From the NCBI GenBank assembly GCA_900767875.1, contig CAAGAT010000065.1:12260-76259 (forward strand): 64,000 bases of DNA, read 5' to 3'. Both the position numbers and the translations under genes were made by a program. This DNA comes from an uncultured Sutterella sp. GTDB lineage: Bacteria; Pseudomonadota; Gammaproteobacteria; Burkholderiales; Burkholderiaceae_F. Within the stretch, counting starts at the first letter, position 1, and each line of letters opens with the position of its first letter. Positions 15,491 to 24,790 of the stretch are shown in pieces. The notes beneath the pieces were generated by a model. That model was given only the letters and a program-made list of their open reading frames with translations. It did no database searches and was not told the DNA's origin.

Positions 15491-15928
15491 TCAGAGCACG
15501 CCCGGGAGCGCGGCGGTTAGGACCGCATAGCGCGCAAACTTACCCAGGCCCGTCCAAAAGAGGGCCGGCCAAAAGCCGATCTTAAGCCACCCCGCGGCCA
15601 GCGGAATCATGTCGCCGATCAGGGGCACCCACGCCAGGATGAGTGCCGGGGCTCCCCAGCGCCGCACCTTTTCGAGGGCCGCCGACTCGGGGGCCTTCTT
15701 GGAAAACCAATAGCCGATCGCCCAGCTCGTCATGCTGCCCAGGGTGTTGAAGATCCCGGCCAGGATCGTGAGGTTGATCGCGTGCGAAACGGTGGGGTTG
15801 GACAGGATCGAGGCCGTCAGCAGCGCCTCGGAGCTGCCCGGCAGCACCGTGGAGGATAGGAACGCCGACACGGCGATGGAAACGAGGCCGCCGTCGCCGG
15901 CCAGAAAAGCGGTCAGGGAGTCGAGCAT
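15491..15928 (-). CDS. YqaA-family small membrane protein (DedA/VTT-like)
   Basis: 145 residues with four to five hydrophobic segments. SSTVLPGSSEALL near the N-terminus and GAPALILAWVPLIGDMIPL in the centre are the conserved blocks of the YqaA branch of the SNARE-associated/VTT superfamily. Distant relatives (DedA) flip lipids such as undecaprenyl phosphate; the role of YqaA itself is not established. It overlaps the end of a doubtful upstream reading frame. Confidence 0.83.
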   Translation of the reverse strand: MLDSLTAFLAGDGGLVSIAVSAFLSSTVLPGSSEALLTASILSNPTVSHAINLTILAGIFNTLGSMTSWAIGYWFSKKAPESAALEKVRRWGAPALILAWVPLIGDMIPLAAGWLKIGFWPALFWTGLGKFARYAVLTAALPGVL

Positions 15929-16278
15929 GAGAGTGTCGGGAACGCAGGGCAGGCACGCAGGCGGCTTCCGTGTCCGTGTGCCGCACAGAACCGTCGGGAA
16001 CCGTCAGTGTAAGCGATGCGCCGGGCTCTTGCCGACCCAGAGCCAAGGAAATGACGGGACGAACCCAAGTTAAACGCGCTGCGCCCTGACGCTCGCGGCG
16101 GGGGCCGCTCGGGCTCGGCATTGTCAAACTCGTGCTTGAGCTCGGCCGCATACCGCAGGGCGGCCATCATGACAAAGCTCCGCTCACTGACGCCGATGCG
16201 GCGAGCGACCTCACGAATGAGGGCGGCGGAAGATTCGGGCAAGCAATGGCAAAAGCAGTAGGTTCGGTTCTTGGTCAT
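15913..16278 (-). CDS. Hypothetical protein with a helical N-terminal segment
   Basis: 121 codons from ATG 16278. Residues 4-50 look protein-like (CFCHCLPESSAALIREVARR, then IGVSERSFVMMAALRYAAEL) and might be a small ribbon-helix-helix or other helical domain. The rest is Arg/Ser/Pro-rich and of random composition. There is no good ribosome site, and the frame overlaps the next gene by 16 bases. Either a small real gene whose tail has been altered, or noise. Confidence 0.3.
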   Translation of the reverse strand: MTKNRTYCFCHCLPESSAALIREVARRIGVSERSFVMMAALRYAAELKHEFDNAEPERPPPRASGRSAFNLGSSRHFLGSGSARARRIAYTDGSRRFCAAHGHGSRLRACPAFPTLSCSTP

Positions 16279-16594
16279 GGCAGTGCCCCGAAGCTCATAC
16301 CTGATTGAAGGGCTTCGGAGACTCTCGTAAGGCTTCCAACTCAGGACAAGCAAACCCTCCATTAATTGTCAAAATACTTCCCAACCTAAATTCAGGCGGG
16401 CATGGAGAGATCCCGTGGCAAAAGCTCACACCTTAGAAAAGAAGAATCAAGTACTCGCCTAAACTCCGCCCTGCTTTGGTATGAGTGCGGGTCGGCGCTG
16501 TCAAGCGCTTTCGCGACATATCGTCGGTCGGCTGACGCCTCCCTGTGGTATTTCACGATCGCTTGACGGCGCCGAACACACAGCTGCAAGCGGC
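16279..16594. other. Intergenic region, no gene recognised
   Basis: AT content is higher than in the neighbouring genes. A 65-codon leftward frame at 16392-16589 exists but has no ribosome site and resembles nothing I know. The region borders insertion-sequence debris and is probably old insertion-site sequence. Confidence 0.35.
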
Positions 16595-16709
16595 AGGCTC
16601 GGGGCCGACCCAGGTTAAACTCTCGTCACATTCTCCGCGAGGCCGCGACCGACAAGGCTTTCAGACTGATTTACCCCCGCCTTCTACCCATAGATATGCA
16701 CGAGGGCTC
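16595..16709. mobile_element. Truncated IS end, inverted copy of 5723-5837
   Basis: 115 bp nearly identical (about three substitutions) to the reverse complement of 5723-5837, ending in CTACCCATAGATATGCACGA and the GGGCTC terminus. Only one end of the element is present. On the plus strand it reads through as HILREAATDKAFRLIYPRL, possibly the last residues of the lost transposase. Confidence 0.75.
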
Positions 16710-16833
16710 ATTTTGATGGGTCAATTTTTGATGGGTCAATTTTGCGCGCCCAAAGTGGGTCAGGTTTGTTGTCCAAAGTGGGTCAATTTTTGGTGTCCAT
16801 TAACACACGTCGATGTCCATTAACACACGTCGA
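16710..16833. repeat. Array of short iterated motifs resembling an IS21-type terminus
   Basis: GATGGGTCAATTTT occurs twice in tandem, CCAAAGTGGGTCA twice more, and TGTCCATTAACACACGTCGA is an exact tandem duplication (16794-16813 and 16814-16833). Several copies of short transposase-binding repeats inside one end are typical of IS21-family elements. No istA/istB remnant is present, so it is a solitary end or a transposase-binding relic. Confidence 0.55.
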
Positions 16834-16843
16834 AAATCCGGTC

Positions 16844-16866
16844 CATGGGAGCAATTTGCTCCCATG
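16844..16866. promoter_or_regulatory. Perfect 10-bp hairpin just upstream of the ABC transporter pair
   Basis: CATGGGAGCA, loop ATT, TGCTCCCATG. It ends 40 bases before the start codon at 16907 and is not followed by a T run. It may be an operator, an mRNA leader hairpin, or part of the adjacent insertion-sequence end. Confidence 0.4.
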
Positions 16867-16906
16867 ATTGTTCTTCGGGGACAAGCATTTGGTTGATAGC
16901 CCGAGC

Positions 16907-18694
16907 ATGAGGAAATTTTTAAAACGACAATTTGAGAAAATCCATCCCGGGTTGCGCCGTCTGATGGGCTATATGCCCGAGCAGCGTTGGAACCTGGGTG
17001 GGGCGGTCTTTTTTATGCTTTTGGCGGCGACCACTTCGTCGCTGATTGCCGTTCTCTTCGGCAAGCTTACAGATTTGGGCTTTTATCAGCAGCAGGCCTG
17101 GGTGGTGCTAGCGGCGCCGATCGGTCTCGTTCTGGTCGCTTGCTTGCACGGCGGCAGTATGTTCATGAGCAACTACCTGCTCGCCCGGGCCAGCCAATCC
17201 ATTCTTTTCCGTTTGCGCGCTCAGTTGTTTGAGAGGATTCTTCACTGGCCCGAAGACGTCTACCAGCGCAACCTCACGGGGATCGTCGCTTCCAAATTCG
17301 TCAACGAGGCCAATTACGCCCTCTCCGGCGCCGCCAAATCGGCCATTGTCCTCGTGCGCGATTCGCTTCAGATTGTCGGCCTGATTGCGGTTCTTGTGTG
17401 GCATGACATCACGCTGACGCTCGTGACGATCCTTGTCGTGCCCGCCATTGTTTGGCTACTCAAGTTCATCTCCAGCAAGATCCGCGGCATCATGGCCAAT
17501 GCCCAGCAGAACATTGCCACGCTGCTTGTGCGCGTCAAAGAGGGGTACGACGCCCGCACCCTCATCAAGGTCAGCAATACCTATGAGGCGGAGGTGGGGC
17601 GCTTCAACGACATCAGCCGAAAAGTCAGGGAGCTGAGTTTGCGCATCACCAAGGTCAGCTCGGCGGCCACTCCCGCCACCCAATTCATCGGCGTGTGCGG
17701 CGTGGCCGTGGTGTTGGTGGTGGCCATGATCGAAACGCAGCAGGGGATGCTCACGCTCGGCGAGTTCATCACCTTCCTGACCGCTATGATGCTGATTCTG
17801 CCGCCGTTGCGCCGGATCACGGGCCTGAATTCCGCCTTTGTCGGTATGTCGGTGGCGGCCGAGTCGCTTTTCGCCACCTTGGACGAGCCTGCGGAAAAGG
17901 ACGAGGGAACGATTGAGATCAAGGGGCTGGAGACGGGTATCGATTTTGAACACGTGTGCCTGACCTATCCCGGAGCGCAACGCGAAGCGCTTCACGACTT
18001 TACGCTCAGCGTCAAGCGCGGGCAGACGGTGGCGTTGGTGGGATTGTCGGGATCTGGCAAATCCTCTCTCGTGAATCTGCTGCCGCGCTTTTGGAATCCG
18101 ACTGCCGGCCGCATTTTGTTTGACGGTACGGATACGCAGGCCGTGACGCTGGCCTCCTTGCGCCGGCAAATCGCCATCGTCTCGCAGGACGTGATGATCT
18201 TTGACGGCACGATTCGCGACAACATCACGTACGGTGTTCCCGACGCCACCGACGAGCGGATCGCCGAGGTGTTCAAAGCGGCCGCATTGGATGAATTCAT
18301 TGCGTCGCTGCCCGCGGGACTCGATACGCCCGTCGGCGAAAACGGCGGCATGCTTTCCGGCGGCCAGCGCCAGCGCCTCTCCATCGCCCGCGCGCTTCTT
18401 AAAAATGCTCCGATCCTGATTCTGGACGAGGCCACAAGTGCTTTGGACGCCGAAAATGAGCACAAGATCAAGGAAGCTTTGGTGCATCTGATGGTAGGGC
18501 GCACGACCTTTATCGTTGCGCATCGCCTTTCCACCATTGAGCATGCCGACATGATCGTGGCTATGCAGGAAGGCGAAATCAAGGAAGTCGGCACACACCA
18601 AGAGTTGCTGGCACAAAACGGCCTTTACGCCCGGCTCTGCCGCCTGCAGGGCGCAGGTGCCTCCTCCAACACGCCCAGCGAGTCCAAGAAATGA
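16907..18694 (+). CDS. MsbA-like ABC half-transporter, first of a tandem pair
   Basis: 595 residues: six membrane spans (to about residue 320) and one nucleotide-binding domain with Walker A GLSGSGKSS, signature LSGGQRQRLS, Walker B LILDEATSALD and the H-loop VAHRLSTIEH. This is the exporter type of MsbA, which flips lipid A-core across the inner membrane, or of lipid and peptide exporters. I chose ATG 16907 (MRKFLKRQ); a TTG 13 codons earlier would place the start inside the hairpin region. Its stop overlaps the start of the second half-transporter (ATGA), which suggests that the two make a heterodimer. Confidence 0.87.
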   Translation: MRKFLKRQFEKIHPGLRRLMGYMPEQRWNLGGAVFFMLLAATTSSLIAVLFGKLTDLGFYQQQAWVVLAAPIGLVLVACLHGGSMFMSNYLLARASQSILFRLRAQLFERILHWPEDVYQRNLTGIVASKFVNEANYALSGAAKSAIVLVRDSLQIVGLIAVLVWHDITLTLVTILVVPAIVWLLKFISSKIRGIMANAQQNIATLLVRVKEGYDARTLIKVSNTYEAEVGRFNDISRKVRELSLRITKVSSAATPATQFIGVCGVAVVLVVAMIETQQGMLTLGEFITFLTAMMLILPPLRRITGLNSAFVGMSVAAESLFATLDEPAEKDEGTIEIKGLETGIDFEHVCLTYPGAQREALHDFTLSVKRGQTVALVGLSGSGKSSLVNLLPRFWNPTAGRILFDGTDTQAVTLASLRRQIAIVSQDVMIFDGTIRDNITYGVPDATDERIAEVFKAAALDEFIASLPAGLDTPVGENGGMLSGGQRQRLSIARALLKNAPILILDEATSALDAENEHKIKEALVHLMVGRTTFIVAHRLSTIEHADMIVAMQEGEIKEVGTHQELLAQNGLYARLCRLQGAGASSNTPSESKK

Positions 18695-20439
18695 GCTTGA
18701 ATCTCGGAAAATATCTCGATCCCGATCTGGCGCGCCTGGCCCGATACGCCCTGCCTTATCGATGCAAGCTCTTTGGCGCGGCCTGTTGGATGGTGATCGT
18801 GGCTGGGACGACGGCTGTCACGTCCAAGTTGCTGGGCATGCTCACCGAACAGGGCTTTTATGAGCAGGACACGAGTATGATCGTCATCGCGCCGGTGGCG
18901 CTCATCGTGATCACGCTGCTTTACGCGGTGGCGCTGGTGATGAGCAGTTACATGCTCACCAAGGTGAGCCAGTCGATGCTGGTGACTCTCCGAGGACAGC
19001 TTTTCGCGCGCATGCTACGCTGGCCGATGCAGACCTATCAGCAGTATTCGTCCGGCACCGTCAGCTCCAAGTTCATCAACGAGGCCAATATGGCCCTGAG
19101 CGGTGCCGCGCAAAGCGCCATGGTGCTCGTGCGCGATTCGCTACAGGTGTTGGCACTCTTCGGGCTTTTGCTGTGGCAAAACTGGCAGCTCACGCTCGTG
19201 ACGTGCATCGTGGGTCCCCTGGCGGCCTTTTTCCTGGGGATCGTGCGCCGTAAGACGCGCAAAATCGTCACGGAAAATCAGACGGCCGTCGCCAACACGC
19301 TCTCGTGCGTACAGGAGTCATACCGGGCGCAGCGCCTCATTAAGATCAGCGAGACCTATCAATTTGAGAACAACAAGTTCCGAGGCATCAACGCCAAGAT
19401 TCGCGGCACGACCCTCAAGCAGCTCAAATACCAGGGCATGGGCACACCGATTACGCAGATCGTCACGATGATGGGCGTGGCCGTGGTGGTTGCTTTCGCG
19501 ATGCTGCAGGCGCAGAGGGGCGAGCTCACCATCGGCGAATTCATCACCTTCCTGTCGGCCATGCTCTTTTTGATGCAGCCGCTGCAAAACCTCGCCGGGC
19601 TCAACGCCACCTTCACGGGCATTGCGGTGGCCGCCCGCAGCGTTTTCTCCCTGTTGGATCTTCCGACGCAAAAGGACAAAGGTACCGTGGTGCTTGAGCG
19701 CGCGCAAGGGGAAATTCGTTTTGAAAATGCCCGTGTGCGTTATGCCGAAAGTGAAACCTGTGCCCTGGATGGCCTGAATCTGACCATTCCCCCGGGCGAA
19801 CATGTGGCGCTGATTGGTTTGTCCGGCTCGGGCAAGACCACGACCGTGAACCTGTTGCCGCGCTTTGTGGAACTGACGGAAGGCAATGTGAAGATTGACG
19901 GCATGGATGTACGCGAGTACACCCTCGAGAGCCTTAGGAGTCAAATTGCCATCGTCTCGCAGGACGTGGTGCTCTTTGACGGCACGATTCGCGAGAACAT
20001 CGCCTACGGGTGTCCTCAGGCAACCGATGAGGCAATCCAGGCCGCGGCGCAGGCGGCGGCTCTGACGGATTTCCTCAAGGAACAGCCCCAGGGGCTGGAC
20101 TCTCCGGTCGGGGAAGCGGGACGCTTGCTTTCCGGTGGTCAAAAGCAGCGCATTTCCATAGCACGGGCCATCCTCAAGAATGCCCCGATCGTGATCCTCG
20201 ACGAGGCCACCAGCGCCCTGGACAGCGAGTCCGAGTTCAAAATCAAGCAGGCTCTCAATGAGCTCATGAAGGGACGTACGTGCCTCATTGTGGCGCATCG
20301 CCTCTCCATGATCGACAGCGTGGACCGCATTGTGGCGCTCAAGAAAGGGCGGGTGGTGGAGGAAGGCTCGCCCTCTGAGCTCTTAGCTCAAAACGGCGTC
20401 TATACCGAATTCTGCCGCCTGCAGCAGGTCAAGGCGTAA
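18691..20439 (+). CDS. MsbA-like ABC half-transporter, second of a tandem pair
   Basis: 582 residues, the typical MsbA length. Same layout as its partner: six spans then Walker A GLSGSGKTT, LSGGQKQRIS, IVILDEATSALD and VAHRLSMIDS. Both proteins retain all catalytic motifs, so neither ATP site is obviously degenerate. Long shared blocks with the upstream protein (SKFINEANMALSGAAQSAMV versus SKFVNEANYALSGAAKSAIV) show they arose by duplication. The 4-base overlap implies equal synthesis. Lipid A, glycolipid or drug export are all possible; the LPS genes in the window make an envelope lipid plausible. Confidence 0.87.
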   Translation: MSLNLGKYLDPDLARLARYALPYRCKLFGAACWMVIVAGTTAVTSKLLGMLTEQGFYEQDTSMIVIAPVALIVITLLYAVALVMSSYMLTKVSQSMLVTLRGQLFARMLRWPMQTYQQYSSGTVSSKFINEANMALSGAAQSAMVLVRDSLQVLALFGLLLWQNWQLTLVTCIVGPLAAFFLGIVRRKTRKIVTENQTAVANTLSCVQESYRAQRLIKISETYQFENNKFRGINAKIRGTTLKQLKYQGMGTPITQIVTMMGVAVVVAFAMLQAQRGELTIGEFITFLSAMLFLMQPLQNLAGLNATFTGIAVAARSVFSLLDLPTQKDKGTVVLERAQGEIRFENARVRYAESETCALDGLNLTIPPGEHVALIGLSGSGKTTTVNLLPRFVELTEGNVKIDGMDVREYTLESLRSQIAIVSQDVVLFDGTIRENIAYGCPQATDEAIQAAAQAAALTDFLKEQPQGLDSPVGEAGRLLSGGQKQRISIARAILKNAPIVILDEATSALDSESEFKIKQALNELMKGRTCLIVAHRLSMIDSVDRIVALKKGRVVEEGSPSELLAQNGVYTEFCRLQQVKA

Positions 20440-20460
20440 GAGGCACTGAACCGGATAAAA

Positions 20461-20494
20461 GCAAAGCCGGATCCAAGAGGAATCTGGCTTTGCC
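20461..20494. terminator. Terminator between convergent ABC transporter and fabI genes
   Basis: GCAAAGCC and GGCTTTGC pair, extended by GGAT/ATCT with a wobble, around a purine-rich loop. It sits midway in the 92-base gap between convergent stop codons and is suited to stop transcription from either side. Confidence 0.65.
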
Positions 20495-20531
20495 GCAAAG
20501 ACATCAGGCCGGTTGCCCGGCCTCGGTGGCT

Positions 20532-21326
20532 TTATTCTTCCACCAGTTCGGGGCTCACACCCACGGAGTGAAAGCCCGCGTCCACATAGGCGATGTTGCC
20601 GGTGATGCCGCTGGCCATATCCGACAGGAGGAACGCCGCGGTGTTGCCGACTTCGTCAATCGTCACCGTGCGGCGCAGGGGAGCGGTCTGCTCCATGTAG
20701 GTGAGGATCTTGGAGAAGTTCTGAATGCCCGAGGCCGCCAGAGTCTTGATGGGGCCGGAGCTGATGGCGTTGGCGCGGATCCCCTTGGGGCCGAGACTGC
20801 CGGCGAGGTACCGGGTCGAGGCTTCCAGAGCAGCTTTACACACGCCCATCGTGTTGTAGTTGGGCACGGTGCGTTCACTGCCGATGTACGTCAGGGCCAG
20901 GATCGAGGCCTGACGGCCCTGCATCAGCGGCAGGAAGGCCTTGGCCAGAGCCGGGTACGAGTAGGCCGAAATTTCCATGGCGGTGCGGAAGGATTCGCGC
21001 GCCACGCCGTCAAGGTAGTCACCCGCGATGCATTCGCGCGGCGCAAAGCCGATGGAGTGCACGAAACCGTCGAGGCCGCCCCAGCGCTCGTTGAGCGCAC
21101 TCTTAACGGCTTCGATCTGATCGTCCTTGGTCACATCCATCTCAAGGCAGATGTCGCTGGCGAATTCCTTGGCAAATTCGGCGATGCGTTCGTGAAAGCG
21201 CTCTCCTACGTAGGTAAAGGCGAGTTCCGCCCCCTCACGATGACAAGCGCGGGCAATGCCGTACGCAATCGAGCGGTTGGACAACACGCCCGTGATCAGA
21301 AGTTTTTTGCCTTGCAGAAATCCCAT
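20532..21326 (-). CDS. fabI: Enoyl-[acyl-carrier-protein] reductase (NADH)
   Basis: 264 residues. It catalyses the last reduction of each fatty-acid elongation cycle. The N-terminal cofactor motif ITGVLSNRSIAYGIA is the FabI form of the short-chain dehydrogenase fold, and YNTMGVCK carries the Tyr-x6-Lys catalytic pair. SGPIKTLAASGI forms the substrate loop. ATG 21326 is preceded by AAGGA at a suitable distance; the upstream extension of the frame lies in the 3' part of the mltD region and has no support. A cytoplasmic enzyme and the usual triclosan target. Confidence 0.96.
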   Translation of the reverse strand: MGFLQGKKLLITGVLSNRSIAYGIARACHREGAELAFTYVGERFHERIAEFAKEFASDICLEMDVTKDDQIEAVKSALNERWGGLDGFVHSIGFAPRECIAGDYLDGVARESFRTAMEISAYSYPALAKAFLPLMQGRQASILALTYIGSERTVPNYNTMGVCKAALEASTRYLAGSLGPKGIRANAISSGPIKTLAASGIQNFSKILTYMEQTAPLRRTVTIDEVGNTAAFLLSDMASGITGNIAYVDAGFHSVGVSPELVEE

Positions 21327-21360
21327 GATGTGTATTCCTTGATCTGGATCGTTCTTATTG

Positions 21361-22869
21361 TCAACGAATGCGCAACCGCTGTCCGATTGCGATTCGGGTG
21401 GTACGAAGAGAATTGATGATACGAATTTCCGACACGCTCGTGCCGTACTTTTTGGCGATGGAAAAGAGCGTTTCGCCACGCCGCACGACATGCACGTTTT
21501 TGCCCGGAGCGGGCTGCGTGGTCACGCGGGGCGGGATGACGAGCACGAGGCGTTGACCGATACGCAGCCGCGAGCTTCTCAAATTGTTGGTGTGCCGGAT
21601 CGAGCGCTGGGTGATGCCGTATTTGTTCGCGATTGAATAGATCGAGTCGTCCTTGCGCACGCGGTAGACGACGCGGCGCTCTTCGGGGGCGGCAAGCTTC
21701 AAGCCCGCCGAGAGCTCTTCCTGCGCGATGGCGGGGGCGAGCTGCCCGTTGGCGTCCACGAGCAAGGCGGAACCGGCCAGCACCTTGCGTCCCTTGGGGA
21801 TGCGGTTGATGCGGCGCAGATCCTCTTCGGTCATACCGGACTTGACGGCGATGTCCGCGAGGGTCTCGCCCTCCTTGACGTGATACAAAACCCAGCTCGA
21901 CAGCGGCTTGCCGGTGTTGACCCAGCTCGCCAAATTATCCATGAAGACTTCGAGGTTTTCGACGGGCAGCAGGATGACGGAGTTGTGGCTGGCAACAATC
22001 ACCGGCAGATTAAAGCCGGGATTCAAAAGCCTAAATTCATCCGGATCCATTTCGGCCAGTTCCGTGGCCGTCTTCATGTCGATGTCGCGGCTCTTGGTGA
22101 TGCGCACGAAATAGGGTTCGTTTTCGATTTCGGGCAACTTAATGCCGTACTTGTCAGGGTCGGCGACGATTTCGCGGATCGCCAACAGCCGCGGCACGTA
22201 GTAGGCCGTCTCGCGCGGCATTCTCAGGTGCGCATAGTCGGCCTTTTGCCCGCGCTCTTTGGCGCGGCGGATGGCGCGCGAGACGCTGCCTTCGCCCCAG
22301 TTGTAGGCTGCCAGCGCCAGCTGCCAATCGCCGAACTGCGCGTAGAGCTTTTCCAGATAGTCGAGCGCCGCGCGGGTGCTCTGCAGTACGTCGCGGCGCT
22401 CGTCGCGCCAGAAGTTTTGCTGCAGTGAATAGATGTTGCCCGTCTGCGGCATGAACTGCCACAGACCCGAGGCCTTGGCGTGCGAGAGCGCCTCGGGCTC
22501 AAAGGCGCTTTCCACAAAGGGCAGAAGCGCCAGTTCCGTGGGCAGTCCTCGCTGCTCGATTTCGGCGACGATGTGATACAGATAACGCCCGGCGCGCTCG
22601 AAGACCCGCTCGATTTGTCGGGGGTTGCGCGAGTAGCTGTGCAGTGAGTCGCGCACGCGGCTGTTGTTGAGAGTCGGCATGGCGTACCCGCGCCGGATGC
22701 GATCCCAGATGTCCACCGGGGGCGAGACTTCCGCCTCTGTGGCGGGCAGATCGTCGGCCTGACGCGGTTCGGTCATGGCCGGAGTCTGCGCGCACAGAGC
22801 CGCACCGGCAAAACACAGGCCGGTGAGACAACCGATGAAAAGAGTGCGTAGTGAAGCCATGAAACGCAT
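21361..22869 (-). CDS. mltD: Membrane-bound lytic murein transglycosylase D with three LysM domains
   Basis: 502 residues. A signal peptide (MRFMASLRTLFIGCLTGLCF) ends in ALCAQ. Residues 100-220 form a family 1E transglycosylase domain with catalytic Glu120 in LLPFVESAFEPEALS and the downstream AAYNWGEGSV block. Three LysM domains (about 345-390, 400-445 and 457-502) bind peptidoglycan. It cleaves murein glycan strands to 1,6-anhydro ends. MltD of E. coli is a lipoprotein; the Cys here (LCAQ) is in a position that could be a lipobox, though an imperfect one. ATG 22860 is an alternative start. Confidence 0.93.
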   Translation of the reverse strand: MRFMASLRTLFIGCLTGLCFAGAALCAQTPAMTEPRQADDLPATEAEVSPPVDIWDRIRRGYAMPTLNNSRVRDSLHSYSRNPRQIERVFERAGRYLYHIVAEIEQRGLPTELALLPFVESAFEPEALSHAKASGLWQFMPQTGNIYSLQQNFWRDERRDVLQSTRAALDYLEKLYAQFGDWQLALAAYNWGEGSVSRAIRRAKERGQKADYAHLRMPRETAYYVPRLLAIREIVADPDKYGIKLPEIENEPYFVRITKSRDIDMKTATELAEMDPDEFRLLNPGFNLPVIVASHNSVILLPVENLEVFMDNLASWVNTGKPLSSWVLYHVKEGETLADIAVKSGMTEEDLRRINRIPKGRKVLAGSALLVDANGQLAPAIAQEELSAGLKLAAPEERRVVYRVRKDDSIYSIANKYGITQRSIRHTNNLRSSRLRIGQRLVLVIPPRVTTQPAPGKNVHVVRRGETLFSIAKKYGTSVSEIRIINSLRTTRIAIGQRLRIR

Positions 22870-23054
22870 GAAGTGGGTAGGGGCGCCAAAATGGCCGTCG
22901 AGGGGCAAAATTGTAACTTGAAAACCGTGTGTTCCCGACCGAACTCCCCCGTACGGACGAGCTTTGCGGCCCTTTTGTGCGGGTTTGTGCGCGCGGCACG
23001 GTACGGGCATAATTCTACGTTCAAATTCCCATTTTCAATCAAAGATCAGGACAA

Positions 23055-24719
23055 ATGGCTCAATACGTCATGACCATGAATCGCGTGGGCAAGGTGGTTC
23101 CGCCCAAGCGACAAATTCTCAAAGACATCTCTCTGTCGTTCTTCCCGGGGGCCAAGATCGGCGTTCTGGGCCTTAACGGCGCGGGCAAATCGACCCTTCT
23201 GAAGATCATGGCCGGCGTCGACAAGGACATCGACGGCGAAATCACCTGGCAGAACGATCTCAAGATCGGTTATTTGCCGCAGGAGCCGCAGCTCGACCCC
23301 GAAGCCACCGTGCGACAGTCCGTCGAAGAGGGCATGGGCGAAGTGATGCAGGCGCAGGCCAAGCTTGACGCCGTGTACGCCGCCTACGCCGAGCCCGATG
23401 CCGATTTTGATGCCCTGGCGGCTGAGCAGGCGCGACTGGAAGCCATCATCGCGGCGGCCGGCACCGACGCCGCCACGCAGACGGAAATTGCGGCCGATGC
23501 CCTGCGTCTGCCGCCGTGGGATGCCAAGATCGGGCACCTCTCGGGTGGCGAAAAGCGCCGCGTGGCCTTGTGCCGCCTGCTTCTGTCGCGTCCCGACATG
23601 CTGCTGTTGGACGAACCCACCAACCACTTGGACGCTGAAAGCGTCGAGTGGCTCGAGCAGTTCCTGCACCGCTTCCCGGGCACGGTGGTGGCCGTCACGC
23701 ACGACCGCTACTTCCTGGATAACGCGGCCGAATGGATTCTCGAACTTGACCGTGGAGAGGGGATTCCCTGGAAGGGCAATTACTCGAGCTGGCTTGATCA
23801 GAAGGAAAAGCGCCTCGAGCAGGAAAAGCGTGCGCAGGAATCCCGCGCCAAGGCCATCGCCCACGAATTGGAATGGGTGCGCCAGAATCCCAAGGGCCGT
23901 CAGGCCAAGGCCAAGGCCCGCTTGAACCGCTTTGAGGAACTGTCGAGCTACGAATACCAAAGCCGCAACGAAACCAATGAAATCTTCATTCCCGTGGCCG
24001 AGCGCCTCGGCAATAAGGTCATTGAGTTTCACAATGTGAGCAAGGGATTCGGGGACCGGCTCCTTATCGATGACCTGTCCTTTACGGTGCCGCCGGGCGC
24101 CATTGTGGGCGTGATCGGTCCCAACGGCGCGGGTAAGTCGACCCTCTTTAAGATGATCACGGGCGCGGAAAAGCCTGATTCGGGTTCCATCGTGTTGGGC
24201 GATACCGTGAAGCTTGCCGCCGTCAACCAGACCCGCGAGGGTCTGCCCAACGACAAGACCGTCTTTGACGCGATCTCGGGGGGCCTCGATATCCTTCAGG
24301 TGGGCAAGTTCGAGATGAGCTCGCGCGCCTACCTGGGTCGCTTTAACTTCAAGGGCGGCGATCAGCAAAAGATCGTCGGGGTTCTGTCGGGCGGCGAGCG
24401 CGGCCGACTGCATCTGGCCGCGACGCTTCTCAAGGGCGGCAATGTTCTGCTCTTAGACGAACCCTCGAACGACTTGGACGTCGAAACGCTGCGCGCCCTC
24501 GAAGAGGCTCTTCTTGAGTTCGCCGGTTGCGCCCTCGTGACCTCGCACGATCGTTGGTTCCTCGACCGAATCGCCACGCACATCCTCGCGTTTGAAGGCG
24601 ACAGTAAGGTGGTGTTCTTCGACGGCAACTACAACGAGTACGAAGCCGACAAGCGCAAGCGACTCGGCGAAGAGGCGGCGCGTCCGCACCGCATCCGCTT
24701 CAAGCCCCTTAAGCACTAA
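23055..24719 (+). CDS. ettA: Energy-dependent translational throttle protein (ABC-F)
   Basis: 554 residues, soluble, with two ATP-binding cassettes: Walker A LNGAGKST and PNGAGKST, signatures LSGGEKRR and LSGGERGR, and Walker B LLLDEPTNHLD and LLLDEPSNDLD. Between them lies the linker/P-site tRNA interaction region with the arm insertion (MAQYVMTMNRVGKVVPPK start typical of EttA). It binds the ribosomal E site and gates the first peptide bond according to ADP/ATP ratio. It stands alone, divergent from mltD, with TCAGGA before the ATG. Confidence 0.95.
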   Translation: MAQYVMTMNRVGKVVPPKRQILKDISLSFFPGAKIGVLGLNGAGKSTLLKIMAGVDKDIDGEITWQNDLKIGYLPQEPQLDPEATVRQSVEEGMGEVMQAQAKLDAVYAAYAEPDADFDALAAEQARLEAIIAAAGTDAATQTEIAADALRLPPWDAKIGHLSGGEKRRVALCRLLLSRPDMLLLDEPTNHLDAESVEWLEQFLHRFPGTVVAVTHDRYFLDNAAEWILELDRGEGIPWKGNYSSWLDQKEKRLEQEKRAQESRAKAIAHELEWVRQNPKGRQAKAKARLNRFEELSSYEYQSRNETNEIFIPVAERLGNKVIEFHNVSKGFGDRLLIDDLSFTVPPGAIVGVIGPNGAGKSTLFKMITGAEKPDSGSIVLGDTVKLAAVNQTREGLPNDKTVFDAISGGLDILQVGKFEMSSRAYLGRFNFKGGDQQKIVGVLSGGERGRLHLAATLLKGGNVLLLDEPSNDLDVETLRALEEALLEFAGCALVTSHDRWFLDRIATHILAFEGDSKVVFFDGNYNEYEADKRKRLGEEAARPHRIRFKPLKH

Positions 24720-24735
24720 ACAACCTCGTCAACAC

Positions 24736-24763
24736 GGCGCACTCCTTCTCCTCGGAGTGCGCC
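24736..24763 (+). terminator. Hairpin between ettA and dnaE
   Basis: GGCGCACTCC and GGAGTGCGCC form a perfect 10-bp stem around an 8-base loop, 16 bases after the ettA stop codon. No strong T run follows, so it may be a partial terminator or a stabilising 3' end. Confidence 0.6.
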
Positions 24764-24790
24764 GATCCCATCCCTATCTTCGGCAATCCT

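Noticed and set aside
16392..16589. 65-codon minus-strand frame near the IS debris as a transposase fragment
   Set aside because: No recognisable transposase motif, no ribosome site, and no similarity to the IS copies in the window.
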